From contig JAEDIJ010000035.1 in the NCBI GenBank assembly GCA_016292515.1, positions 1-21,660 on the forward strand: a DNA stretch of 21,660 bases, given 5' to 3'. Made by a program: the position numbers and the translations under genes. This document shows, one piece after another, positions 5,708 to 13,308 of the stretch (its first letter is position 1; every line of letters starts with the position of its first letter). This DNA comes from Victivallaceae bacterium (GTDB lineage: Bacteria; Verrucomicrobiota; Lentisphaeria; Victivallales; Victivallaceae). The notes under the pieces are model-generated. The model ran no database searches. It was not told the origin of the DNA and was given only the letters and a program-made list of their open reading frames with translations.

Positions 5708-7600
5708 CTATTTCCGGTAGATGTCCTGGATCATCGCGTCGGGCAGTAATTTCTGCAACGCGTCGCGCAGTTCGGCGACCCGGCGGTAGGTGACGGCGGA
5801 ATTGGCGACTTCGATGGAAACGATCATATCGATCTCCTTGCCGTCGATTTGCCGCTTCAATTCCTCTGCGATGGTTTGTGCGGGAAGTTCGCCGCCGTTG
5901 AGTTTCTGTTGCCACGCGCCCAATTGCAAATGCAACTCGGTATCGGAATTGCCGCCGACAAGGAGGATGAAAGTACGGCTTTTGCGTTTTTCCTCCTCCT
6001 CCGGAGCGTCTTCTTTCACATCGGGGAGGGCGGAGGTCTGAATCTGCTGTAAGATCGCGCGGGCGCGGATCTCGATCTCCTGCCGGATGACGGGGAAAAG
6101 GGGGCGCGACGCGCTCGTTTCGACTTTTTCCGAATAGATTTTGATGATCTCATCCAGCGTGAGCGCATCGGGAGCCAGCCCGAAAAGTTTTTGAAAAAAT
6201 CCGGTCTCTCCGGCGCGTTGCTGTTTGTGGAGTTTTTGACATTCCTCGGCGATCGGGCGGTAAACGGTTTCGACGGCTTGCCGCTGGATTTTGAGCCGTT
6301 TGGCTTCGGCGATGAATTTTTGCCGCATTTCCGCGTCGATTTTTTCCTGCGTTTCGGTGAAAAGTATTTCGTCGCTCGCCGGACGGTCGGCGATGGTGTC
6401 GGGCAGGGCGTTTTCGCCCTGCCGGACAAATAGTTCAGTTTCTTCAAGCCGGGGAAGCCACGCGTCGAAATCGCTCCATACGCGCTTGAATTGACGTTCG
6501 GCGTGATCCTGCCGCGCCGCCTGAAATTTTTTCCGCGCGGCGTCGCTGAAAAATTTTTGAATGGCGGGATCTTCCGCCTTGATTTTGCTTTTGACTTCCT
6601 GCGGCGCGTGAAGTTCATCCGATATTTTTACGAGGAGCGCGGGCAAAAAAAGAGCGGCAATGCGCTTTTCGCTGGCTTGCCACGTCGCGTGAAGTTGCGG
6701 CTCTTCCTCCAACAAGGCGCGGTATTTTTGTACATTAAGCATATCGGGCATCGCGTCGCGGATGCGCTCGACGGCGATATTCTGCGCCCGGAAGCGGAGA
6801 GTTTGCTCCACGGCGGGAAATGCGATGAAATGCTCTTTTGCTTCGGGGATTTCGCGCTCGACTGCCGTGCGCAATTCGCGGCGGAGGAATTTTTCGACAT
6901 CATTTGCCGCCCAAAGCGTCTGCGGCACACGCAGTTGCGCGAGGAGCTTCTTTTGCGTTTCCTGCTGTTTCCGGCAGGCGACGATGACGTGAGAAATGAG
7001 CGTTTGCCGGAGATAAGGGAGATTTTCCTCCATCACGGGACGCTTCGCCCGGTCGGAGAAACGCTGAAAAAGTTTTTTCGCCAGATCGGCGTCGCTGAAT
7101 TTTTCCAATTCCTCGCCGGTGGGGTAGATCACGGCGAAAATCTGCGACTTCCTCTCTTCGGCGGCAAGTTGATTTCTCGCTTCGTCGAAGGCGGCGGGGA
7201 AGAGTTCTTTCATTTTTTGATCGACCGTCCGCCGAAGCGCGGCATCCGCCGCGCGGCGTTGGGTGGCGTCAAGGATTCCGATCGTCGAGCGGGCGATCTT
7301 GTCGACTTCATTGCGCAAAAAGTTTTCCATTTCCGCGCGGTAGAGTTTTTCCGTTCTTTGCCGGGCGATTTTGCGGGAAGTGTAATTTTGCGGCGCACGG
7401 CGCATTTCATCGGTGATTTTTGCCTTGCTGGCGGGGAATTTCCCGTCGGAAAAGTGCGCGAGCTTTTCCCGGAGAAGCAGTTGAAAGGCAAGTTCGCGGG
7501 TCCCTTTTTCCAGTTTGACCGCACCGTCGCCCTCTTTGGTCATTTCAGCGGCAAGCGGCATCGCGCAGAGCGCGGCAAAGAGCCAAAAAAGATGTTTCAT
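5708..7600 (-). CDS. Large secreted helical protein with an ExbD/TolR-like C-terminal domain
   Basis: The 630-residue protein begins with a signal peptide (residues 1-18, cut after PLAA), so it acts outside the cytoplasm. Residues 30-535 are mostly charged amphipathic helices rich in Glu, Arg, Lys and Gln, with no TM segment. The last 89 residues (542-630) alternate strands and helices: TFILLVGG, ELHLQLG, an AQTIAEELKRQI helix, then IVSIEVANSAVTYRRVAELRDAL. That order resembles the periplasmic domain of ExbD/TolR, where a strand, 'v.y..v', and a helix form the partner-binding surface. The resemblance is my reading, not a computed match. The start overlaps the stop of the MotB/ExbD-like gene by ATGA, with a GGGAGG site inside that gene, indicating tight coupling. 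It is probably the periplasmic arm of a membrane motor or stator complex. Confidence 0.8.
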   Translation of the reverse strand: MKHLFWLFAALCAMPLAAEMTKEGDGAVKLEKGTRELAFQLLLREKLAHFSDGKFPASKAKITDEMRRAPQNYTSRKIARQRTEKLYRAEMENFLRNEVDKIARSTIGILDATQRRAADAALRRTVDQKMKELFPAAFDEARNQLAAEERKSQIFAVIYPTGEELEKFSDADLAKKLFQRFSDRAKRPVMEENLPYLRQTLISHVIVACRKQQETQKKLLAQLRVPQTLWAANDVEKFLRRELRTAVEREIPEAKEHFIAFPAVEQTLRFRAQNIAVERIRDAMPDMLNVQKYRALLEEEPQLHATWQASEKRIAALFLPALLVKISDELHAPQEVKSKIKAEDPAIQKFFSDAARKKFQAARQDHAERQFKRVWSDFDAWLPRLEETELFVRQGENALPDTIADRPASDEILFTETQEKIDAEMRQKFIAEAKRLKIQRQAVETVYRPIAEECQKLHKQQRAGETGFFQKLFGLAPDALTLDEIIKIYSEKVETSASRPLFPVIRQEIEIRARAILQQIQTSALPDVKEDAPEEEEKRKSRTFILLVGGNSDTELHLQLGAWQQKLNGGELPAQTIAEELKRQIDGKEIDMIVSIEVANSAVTYRRVAELRDALQKLLPDAMIQDIYRK

Positions 7601-8376
7601 CGCTCATTCCTCCCGTCCAGAAGCGGAATTTTGCAGATTTCGGCAAGATGCGCGTAGGCAAGGACTTGCAATCGGCGCGCGAGTTCCGCGATGAGCGCGG
7701 CGCGCTCGGGCGTTTCCGGCATCGTTTTAAGTTGTGCAAGCAATTCTTTGACTTCGGGATCGCTCACCTCGTCGGGATGCTGCGCGTAGTGTTGCTGGAT
7801 CGCGGCGGCGGCGAGCGACTGGACTTCGAGAACCTCCTTTTTTACGGAGGCGATGCGCTCTTTGACGATTTCCCGCAACCACGCGAAATGACGGTCGACG
7901 AGGTCGGGGGCGAGCCGGCGGATCTCCCGCATCCATTGCGCTTCGCAGGATTCCTGCGAGCGGTAATCGCGGTACGCCGCCGTTGCCCCGATGCGGAAAG
8001 CCCGCTCCTGCGGCGTTGCGGCGACGGCTTTGCCGCGGGAGATCACATCGCTGAAATCAAAAGTCTTTTCGCCGGTTGCCGGGTCGATGTGCAGAAATTC
8101 GGTCAATCCGTAGCGGATACGGCAGTTTTGCGTCACCTGATCGACGGCGTGAAGGAGTTCGGTACGCTCCGCTTGTTCGATTTTTTGATGCAGTTCGTCG
8201 AGTTGGGAAATTTCGCCGTCCACTTTGCCCATAAAGAGGAAAAAGGCGATCATAAAGATCAGCATCACGGCGAGGACGATCTGCAACAAAATGGAATTCA
8301 TGTCCTCGATGCCGTCGTCTTTGCGGCGTCTGGCGAAAAGTTTCTGCCACGCATTTTGTTGCGACGGAGTCGGCAT
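7597..8376 (-). CDS. MotB/ExbD-like single-TM protein lacking the usual membrane Asp
   Basis: The 259-residue protein has a basic cytoplasmic start (residues 1-22), one TM helix (about 28-49, SILLQIVLAVMLIFMIAFFL) and a periplasmic helical region of about 205 residues. This topology and helix sequence match MotB, ExbD, TolR and ZorB proteins. When its LIFMIA is aligned with IIFMVA of ExbD, the proton-carrying Asp falls on Gln32; the nearest acids are Glu24 and Asp25 before the helix. No OmpA-type peptidoglycan-binding motif is visible. The periplasmic part includes a Cys pair (Cys85 and Cys143, the latter in SQESCEAQW). It follows the ExbB-like gene by 3 bp and overlaps the next by 4 bp, so the three are one translational unit. 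Confidence in the family is moderate. Confidence 0.8.
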   Translation of the reverse strand: MPTPSQQNAWQKLFARRRKDDGIEDMNSILLQIVLAVMLIFMIAFFLFMGKVDGEISQLDELHQKIEQAERTELLHAVDQVTQNCRIRYGLTEFLHIDPATGEKTFDFSDVISRGKAVAATPQERAFRIGATAAYRDYRSQESCEAQWMREIRRLAPDLVDRHFAWLREIVKERIASVKKEVLEVQSLAAAAIQQHYAQHPDEVSDPEVKELLAQLKTMPETPERAALIAELARRLQVLAYAHLAEICKIPLLDGRNER

Positions 8377-8379
8377 ATT

Positions 8380-9246
8380 TTACTCCAACGTCTGTCGGAT
8401 GGCAGTCAGTTTGCGGCAGAGTTCCTCCGCTTTGGCGCACGCTTCGTCGCGTTCGGTTGCGGTGCGTTGCAACGTCTGCCGCAGTGACGCGTTTTCGTCG
8501 GCGAGAGCGCGCTGGCGCGTTTCCAGCGAAGCGGTGATTTCCGTGAGCAGTTCCAAGGCGCGCAACATTTCGGCGCGGACTTTGGCGTTTTCCTCCCGCT
8601 CCTTTTGGCGGGCGTCGTCCCACGCGGCAAGTTGCGCCTGAAATTTCCCGGCGGCTTCGCTGCCGAGTTGAAGTTGTTCCGAAAAGGTCTGCAATGCGGT
8701 GGTGACTTCCCGCAGGAGAAGCGCGGGGTCGGCATCCTGCTCCTGCTCCTGATTTTCTTTTAGCGCGAAATCGACGAGACGCACGAGGATCAGCGGTTCG
8801 AGAACCATCACCCAGATGATCGCGGCGAGCGTCGAAAACATCGCCGTATGAAGACAATTCATCAGCGAGGGAATGGTGACGTTGGCGATCGGGTAGTAAC
8901 CGATCAGAATGATGCCCCAAAGCGTGCCGATCAGACCGAGCGCGATGTGGAAACGGTCGTAGCGCGTTACGGCGTCGCGGTGATTTCGCCCTATCGCGCA
9001 GGTCGTGACGGCAAAGCCGAAAAAGAAAATGAATGTCGTCACCGTACTGGCGTCGACGACGCTCCATTGCAACGCGCTCCAAAAGCCCCTGCCGCCGTCG
9101 GTCGGCACGACGCCTGAAAGCAGCGCATTGTGCAACCGAAACGCCGCGACGAGATTGTTGAACCATAAAATTCCGCAGACCGCCGTCAGAATTGCGGCGA
9201 CGGCGAGCGCACATTTGCGCTTAAAAGGATAATCGGATTTTGCCAT
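8380..9246 (-). CDS. MotA/TolQ/ExbB-like channel protein with long coiled-coil tail
   Basis: This protein of 288 residues has about four TM helices (13-31, 67-87, 100-120, 130-158). The third carries GLIGTLWG (104-111), a close match to the GLLGTVWG signature of ExbB/TolQ, and the fourth has the small polar residues T134, S138 and T139. In the family, five such subunits surround two ExbD/MotB helices and move H+ or Na+ through the membrane. After the last helix comes a cytoplasmic tail of about 130 residues predicted as coiled coil (170-288), as in ZorA and unlike ExbB. The start at 9246 has GAGG 5 bp upstream; a GTG at 9252 is too close to that site. It is second in a four-gene operon. Confidence 0.85.
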   Translation of the reverse strand: MAKSDYPFKRKCALAVAAILTAVCGILWFNNLVAAFRLHNALLSGVVPTDGGRGFWSALQWSVVDASTVTTFIFFFGFAVTTCAIGRNHRDAVTRYDRFHIALGLIGTLWGIILIGYYPIANVTIPSLMNCLHTAMFSTLAAIIWVMVLEPLILVRLVDFALKENQEQEQDADPALLLREVTTALQTFSEQLQLGSEAAGKFQAQLAAWDDARQKEREENAKVRAEMLRALELLTEITASLETRQRALADENASLRQTLQRTATERDEACAKAEELCRKLTAIRQTLE

Positions 9247-9280
9247 AGACACCTCGTTTTTCAGAAAAATCGAAATCGCG

Positions 9281-10027
9281 TTATTTCCGCGACTGCATAA
9301 TGGTCTCGTAAGCGAGGTTGACCTTTTTCATTTCCTCCTCGGCGAATTCAATGAATTTCTCGGAAAGCCCTTTGCCCGACAAACGGTCGGGGTGAAATTC
9401 CTTGGTCTTTTTGTGCCACGCGGCTTTGACTTCGGCGTCGCTTGCGCTCGGGGCGATGCCGAGCGTCTTGTAGGCGTCGGCGAGGCTTCCGCCGGAAGAT
9501 CTGGTTTCTGCGCCGCGCTGTTGCCGGGAGCCGTTGAAAAAGTTGTCGACAAAACCGCGGAGACCGAAAATCGTTTCCGCTTCAAGCAACAGCGATTTTT
9601 CCGCATCGGTGAGGACGTCGTCAACGCGGGCGAGCGCGCAAAATATTTCCATGATCGAACGTTTGATGTCGGGCGTGAGCAATGCATCCAACTTGCGGAC
9701 TTCCGCCGCAAAGGAGACTTCGGGGGATTTCCCTCTGTCGAATTGCCGCTTCAACGCCGTGCGCAAGTCGGAATCGTCTTTGCCGAACTCCCGGATCAAC
9801 TCCGAAACGAATGCCGCTTCCTCCTGCGAAACGACACCGTCCGCCTTGGCGATTTTTCCCAACGCCCGAAAGAGCGAGACGAGTGCGGGGGAGGGCTTAT
9901 CCGGCGAAGATGAAGTGTCCGTTTGGTTGCCCAACGTATAACCGATTCCGGCGCCGATCGCCGCGCCCCACGGTCCGCCGAACATACTGCCGATGATACC
10001 GCCGATAATGCCGCCAAGCAAACCCAT
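9281..10027 (-). CDS. TerB-DnaJ (DjlA-like) protein with Gly-zipper N-terminus
   Basis: The 248-residue protein starts with a Gly-rich hydrophobic stretch (1-33, repeats of GGxxG/GAGIG) that can insert into a membrane. A TerB/DjlA-type domain follows (about 47-160), recognisable by two acidic motifs, AKADGVVSQEE and ARVDDVLTDAEK. The protein ends with a J domain (183-247) holding the HPD triad at 212-214, which stimulates Hsp70 ATPase. The order membrane anchor-TerB-J domain is that of DjlA. The ATG has GGGAGG 5 bp upstream. It is the first gene of the operon, 34 bp ahead of the ExbB-like gene, which suggests that it assembles or regulates that complex with DnaK (inference). Confidence 0.9.
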   Translation of the reverse strand: MGLLGGIIGGIIGSMFGGPWGAAIGAGIGYTLGNQTDTSSSPDKPSPALVSLFRALGKIAKADGVVSQEEAAFVSELIREFGKDDSDLRTALKRQFDRGKSPEVSFAAEVRKLDALLTPDIKRSIMEIFCALARVDDVLTDAEKSLLLEAETIFGLRGFVDNFFNGSRQQRGAETRSSGGSLADAYKTLGIAPSASDAEVKAAWHKKTKEFHPDRLSGKGLSEKFIEFAEEEMKKVNLAYETIMQSRK

Positions 10028-10054
10028 GACATCCTCCCTTTTTTTATTTTTGAT

Positions 10055-10083
10055 AATGTAGTGCGAAAATCTGCGAAAAGCAA
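10055..10083 (-). promoter_or_regulatory. Candidate promoter of the TerB-DnaJ/ExbB-like operon
   Basis: On the minus strand TTGCTT and TACATT are separated by 17 bp, each matching four of six bases of the housekeeping consensus. The box lies 28 bp upstream of the start codon at 10027 and just outside the composite repeat at 10112-10410. The match is moderate and other hexamers in this AT-rich stretch are possible. Confidence 0.35.
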
Positions 10084-10111
10084 TAAGAGGAGATGTTTTT
10101 TTAAGTAAAAA

Positions 10112-10410
10112 ACATAAGTTTTTAGTTTTTAGTTTTTAGTTTACAGTTTTAAGTGCTTGGCAGGGGGCAATCGCTCCCTAACCCTCCGACAGCGCCCAAG
10201 CATCCACCTTCGCCAAGACTACGGCGGGACAAGTCGATTGGGCTTAAAAAGCAATCGGCAGTACGCATTGACCAAACAATTTGCGTACTGCCGTTTTGTA
10301 TTGCTCTGTAAGCAAACGCGATGCGTTTGCTCATTCAGGGGTACGGGGGCAGAGCCCCCGACCAAGCACTGTAAACTAAAAACTTATAACTTATAACTTA
10401 TAACTTATAA
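10112..10410. repeat. MITE-like composite repeat with inverted 7-bp-unit ends
   Basis: The left end (10115-10156) is a run of 7-bp units of the TTAGTTT type ending TAAGTGC, followed by TTGG and a G-run. The right end is its inverted counterpart: GCCCCCGACCAAGCACTG, then four exact AACTTAT units (10381-10408) reaching the stop codon of the next gene. Inside are three perfect hairpins: a 12-bp stem (10256-10267 with 10282-10293), an 8-bp stem (10312-10319 with 10323-10330) and a 7-bp stem (10344-10350 with 10354-10360). A 27-bp stretch (10344-10370) recurs inverted at the window end (21634-21660). There is no transposase; small open frames inside are not gene-like. Confidence 0.8.
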
Positions 10411-10878
10411 TTATTTCTTTTCCAGTTTTTCCTGCAACTTTTTGATCTCCTGGATGAATTCCCCGCGCTTCATTTCGGGAGCCTTCGCCATCAGTTCCTG
10501 CATTTCCTTGGGGAAAGCGACGCGCAGACGGCGCATATCCGCCGGACGCTTGGGCATTTCGATTCCCGCTTTGGCGGCGAGAGCGTCGATTTTGTCTTCC
10601 TGCGCGATGATCGCGGCATCGATCTCAAGCATTTCCTGCGGATATTTCTCGCGGAGCTGTTTCACCGCATTCATGCGCTTTTTGAAATTTTCCATACCGG
10701 GATGCTGACGGCGGGGACCTTTTTTGCCGTCTTGGGCTTTGCGGCATTCAAATTTCTTGGGGCATTCGCCTTTCTTCATCTGACAGGGGGCAGGGGGGCA
10801 CTGCTTTTTGCAACAGCAACCGGCGGTCACCATAAACATACCGACGAGAAGCGCGACGACGAGGGACAACTTTTTCAT
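10411..10878 (-). CDS. Cys-rich lipoprotein with helical body
   Basis: The 155-residue protein has a lipoprotein signal (hydrophobic residues 5-18, TAGC with Cys21 as lipidation site). Seven Cys lie in the next 25 residues (21, 22, 23, 27, 32, 39, 45), among basic residues and prolines; this could bind metal or form disulfides at the membrane. Residues 62-155 are Lys/Glu-rich helices with MENFKKRMNAVKQLREKYPQ, of a kind seen in small Spy/CpxP-like periplasmic proteins, but I see no diagnostic LTxxQ motif. AAAGGAAAAAAG precedes the ATG. The stop codon directly abuts the 7-bp array of the composite repeat. It follows ftsI by 136 bp in the same direction; whether it has its own promoter is unclear. 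Confidence 0.75.
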   Translation of the reverse strand: MKKLSLVVALLVGMFMVTAGCCCKKQCPPAPCQMKKGECPKKFECRKAQDGKKGPRRQHPGMENFKKRMNAVKQLREKYPQEMLEIDAAIIAQEDKIDALAAKAGIEMPKRPADMRRLRVAFPKEMQELMAKAPEMKRGEFIQEIKKLQEKLEKK

Positions 10879-11014
10879 CTTTTTTCCTTTCTTGTTGGAA
10901 GACCCTGTATCCGGGCCTTTTTACCCTTATAACGCCGCAAAAGTGGATTTTATTTTACCCTTTTTGATTTTATTGCATCAAATCGATAAATTCCGGCGCG
11001 CGTCGGGGGGGCAA

Positions 11015-12832
11015 CTATTCTTTTTCGGTCATCAGCTTGTCCGGGGGGACGTTGAGGTATTCGAGGACCCGTTTCGCCGTCCGCGAAAAGATCGGGCCCG
11101 CGACGCCGCCGCCCTGTTGCGCGGCGCCCTTGGTCTTGGAATCGACCGTGACCAGCATAATGAGCCGCGGCGCGCGCGCCGGGACGAAGCCGATGAAACT
11201 GCACATTTTTTTATTGGAATAATGACGGGTGACGGGGTCGTATTTGTTGCTGGTACCGGTTTTGCCGGCGACCGTGTAATCGCGGATCGCCGCCCGCTTG
11301 GCGGTGCCGTGCGCATCCTCGGTGACGCCGATCATCATTTCGACCAGTTGCTGACGCGCCGATTCATTCTGAAAAACGCGGCGGAAATTCCCCGTTTCCG
11401 GATAGATGGATTCTCCCGTTTCCGGGTCTTCGTAGTGATCGATCAGTTGCAGTTGCGGCATCCCCTGCGGATTGGCGATCCCGCAGTGGGCGCGCAAAAG
11501 TTGCAAGGCGGACCACTGGACGCTGTATCCGATGGCGACGCGGGTGATCTGGACCCCGTCCCATCTGTGGGGCGGTACCAGTCGTCCGCGCGATTCGATC
11601 AGAAAAGGCAAACCGCTTTTTTCGAGACAGCCGAATTTGCGCATCGTTTCGTAAATGCAGTTTTTGCCGAGCGTCACGGCGATTTTGGCGGTGCCGATAT
11701 TGCTCGACTGGACGATGACCTGCGAAACCGGAACTTTGCCGACGGCGTGACTGTCGGTGAGCGGTCTGCCGCCGTAGATCCACTTTTTCTTTTCGCAATC
11801 GATCATCTGATCGGGGGTGACGACGCCGAGATCGAGCGCGCGGCCGACGGTCAGCGGTTTGACGACGGACCCCGGTTCATAGCAGTCTTCGGCGATGTGA
11901 TTTCTGATCGCCTGCGGGTTGGCAAAAGTTTTGCGGTCGTTGGGGTCGAATGTCGGCCGCTGTGCGATGGCGAGAATTCTTCCCGTCATCGGGTCGGCGA
12001 TGATCGCGTAGATCACTTCGGGAGCAAGTTCTTCGACGGCGCGGTCGAGTTCCTCCTCCAAAATCGCCTGGATCGGTTCCTCGACAGTGAGAAAGATGTT
12101 TTTGCCGTCGCGCGCCGCTTGATTGAGAATGATACCGTCGTCGAGCGGGACTCCGGTGCGGTCGCTGATAAAAGTGTGCTTGCCGGTCGTCTGGGAAATT
12201 TCGCTGTCCAGTTTTTTCTCCAAGCCGCCCTGCGCCACGTCTTTGTCATTGATGATGTTGGTGAAACCGAGAATGCTTGTCATCATCCGCCCTTTGGGGT
12301 ATGTGCGGCGGTTGGTGTCGCGGAAACTCACGGTGTTGTTGTTGACGCCGATTTTGCGCAGTTCCGCCTCCATTTTCATCGCTTCCTCAAAGGGGAAGAA
12401 ACGGGCGATCATCTGATAGGTATTAGGGACGCTCTGCGTCGTGCCGTCCTTTGCCTTTTTTTGAATGACGGGCGCAAGTTTGCGGTAAAAATAGACTTCG
12501 CTTTTGCCGATGTAACGCGCCATGATCCGAGCACATTTGAGACGGATCTGGTTGTCGGTGATGTTGCAGGGCGTCGCCGAGATCTCCTTGCACGGCTCGT
12601 TGCCGACAAGCAGATGCCGCTTGCAGTCGAAAATTTCGCCGCGCCGACCAAAAGTCCGGGTCGTGTGGGTGAATTTTTTCTGCGCTCTTTCAAGGTAGTA
12701 TTCGTGGCGCATCACCTGGACGTAAAAAAAACGTGCCGCCAGCGCGATCGCGATGACAAGGAGCAACGCAACGGCGAGGGCGGTACGAATTTTTATGCTG
12801 TGTTCGGGGGATTTCCCCGGCTGTAATGCCAC
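11015..12832 (-). CDS. ftsI: Division-specific peptidoglycan transpeptidase (class B PBP, FtsI)
   Basis: The 605-residue protein has a short cytoplasmic start, one TM anchor (about 16-38), a PBP dimerisation region (55-240) and a transpeptidase domain (about 250-595). The catalytic motifs are all present: SVVK (Ser322, Lys325), SSN (376-378) and KTGTS (524-528). It crosslinks septal peptidoglycan and is the usual target of beta-lactams. The start codon is GTG at 12832, with GAGAGGGA 5 bp upstream. It is 12 bp after the ftsL-like gene, in the order mraZ-rsmH-ftsL-ftsI known for dcw clusters. Length is normal and no C-terminal PASTA domains are present. No murE or mraY follows, so the cluster is short here. 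Confidence 0.95.
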   Translation of the reverse strand: MALQPGKSPEHSIKIRTALAVALLLVIAIALAARFFYVQVMRHEYYLERAQKKFTHTTRTFGRRGEIFDCKRHLLVGNEPCKEISATPCNITDNQIRLKCARIMARYIGKSEVYFYRKLAPVIQKKAKDGTTQSVPNTYQMIARFFPFEEAMKMEAELRKIGVNNNTVSFRDTNRRTYPKGRMMTSILGFTNIINDKDVAQGGLEKKLDSEISQTTGKHTFISDRTGVPLDDGIILNQAARDGKNIFLTVEEPIQAILEEELDRAVEELAPEVIYAIIADPMTGRILAIAQRPTFDPNDRKTFANPQAIRNHIAEDCYEPGSVVKPLTVGRALDLGVVTPDQMIDCEKKKWIYGGRPLTDSHAVGKVPVSQVIVQSSNIGTAKIAVTLGKNCIYETMRKFGCLEKSGLPFLIESRGRLVPPHRWDGVQITRVAIGYSVQWSALQLLRAHCGIANPQGMPQLQLIDHYEDPETGESIYPETGNFRRVFQNESARQQLVEMMIGVTEDAHGTAKRAAIRDYTVAGKTGTSNKYDPVTRHYSNKKMCSFIGFVPARAPRLIMLVTVDSKTKGAAQQGGGVAGPIFSRTAKRVLEYLNVPPDKLMTEKE

Positions 12833-12844
12833 GATATCCCTCTC

Positions 12845-13273
12845 TTAACGGCTCTTTGCGGTCATTTTGGTCATCTGCCGGTTGGTTTTCAGCCACGCCG
12901 AAAAACGGGCGTCGTTTTCCGCCGGATCGCGTTGCGTCAAGGCGTAGACGGGGCCGCGGATCGGCGCGAGATTGAGGCGGTAACGGCTGATTTTCGCACT
13001 GACGTGCGACCAATCGGTCAACTGCGCGATGCGGATATCGTTGTATTCGATGGCGTGCCGCAAGCGCGTGCACTCTTTCTTTTCCTCACGGATCTTGCCG
13101 CTGACATCGTTGATGCGCTGACGGAAATTCGTCTGCGCGATGAAAACCAAAGCCAAAGTGGCGACGACGATCACCCACTTGCCGAGCGACAGCATATGAC
13201 TGCCGAAAGAAGCGGATTGCTTTTTCTTTGTCTTGCGCGCATTTCCCAACGGACGGGCAGGTTGAATGTTCAT
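12845..13273 (-). CDS. ftsL: FtsL-like bitopic division protein
   Basis: This 142-residue protein has a basic cytoplasmic N-terminus (KTKKK), one TM helix at about 32-48 and a periplasmic coiled coil (about 50-85, QRINDVSGKIREEKKECTRL). That is the FtsL architecture; FtsL sequences are poorly conserved, so the name rests mainly on topology and on its place between rsmH and ftsI. FtsL forms a complex with FtsB and FtsQ that activates FtsWI. The start at 13273 has AAGGAG 7 bp upstream; the frame is open 81 bp further 5' but lacks a ribosome site. The tail of about 55 residues past the coiled coil is longer than in many FtsL proteins. Confidence 0.8.
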   Translation of the reverse strand: MNIQPARPLGNARKTKKKQSASFGSHMLSLGKWVIVVATLALVFIAQTNFRQRINDVSGKIREEKKECTRLRHAIEYNDIRIAQLTDWSHVSAKISRYRLNLAPIRGPVYALTQRDPAENDARFSAWLKTNRQMTKMTAKSR

Positions 13274-13308
13274 GTTTTTTCTCCTTTTTAAGGGGTGTGT
13301 TTTTATCG

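Noticed and set aside
6491..8487. Long plus-strand frames (388 and 279 residues) opposite the secreted and MotB-like genes
   Set aside because: They overlap genes with signal peptide, TM helix and ATGA coupling on the minus strand, and show no domains of their own.
5708..10027. Zorya defence system
   Set aside because: The ExbB-like protein with a coiled-coil tail recalls ZorA, but the partner lacks an OmpA-type domain, and no ZorC, ZorD (helicase/nuclease) or ZorE is present.
10149..10396. Small open frames inside the composite repeat (61 residues minus, 79 residues plus)
   Set aside because: They lie wholly within hairpins and repeats, lack ribosome sites, and the SRRSLGEGG-type peptide is the translation of a dispersed repeat.
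10808..12826. A 672-residue open frame on the plus strand opposite ftsI
   Set aside because: It is antisense to ftsI, which has all catalytic motifs; the composition (Arg, Asp and Phe rich) is typical of a shadow frame.
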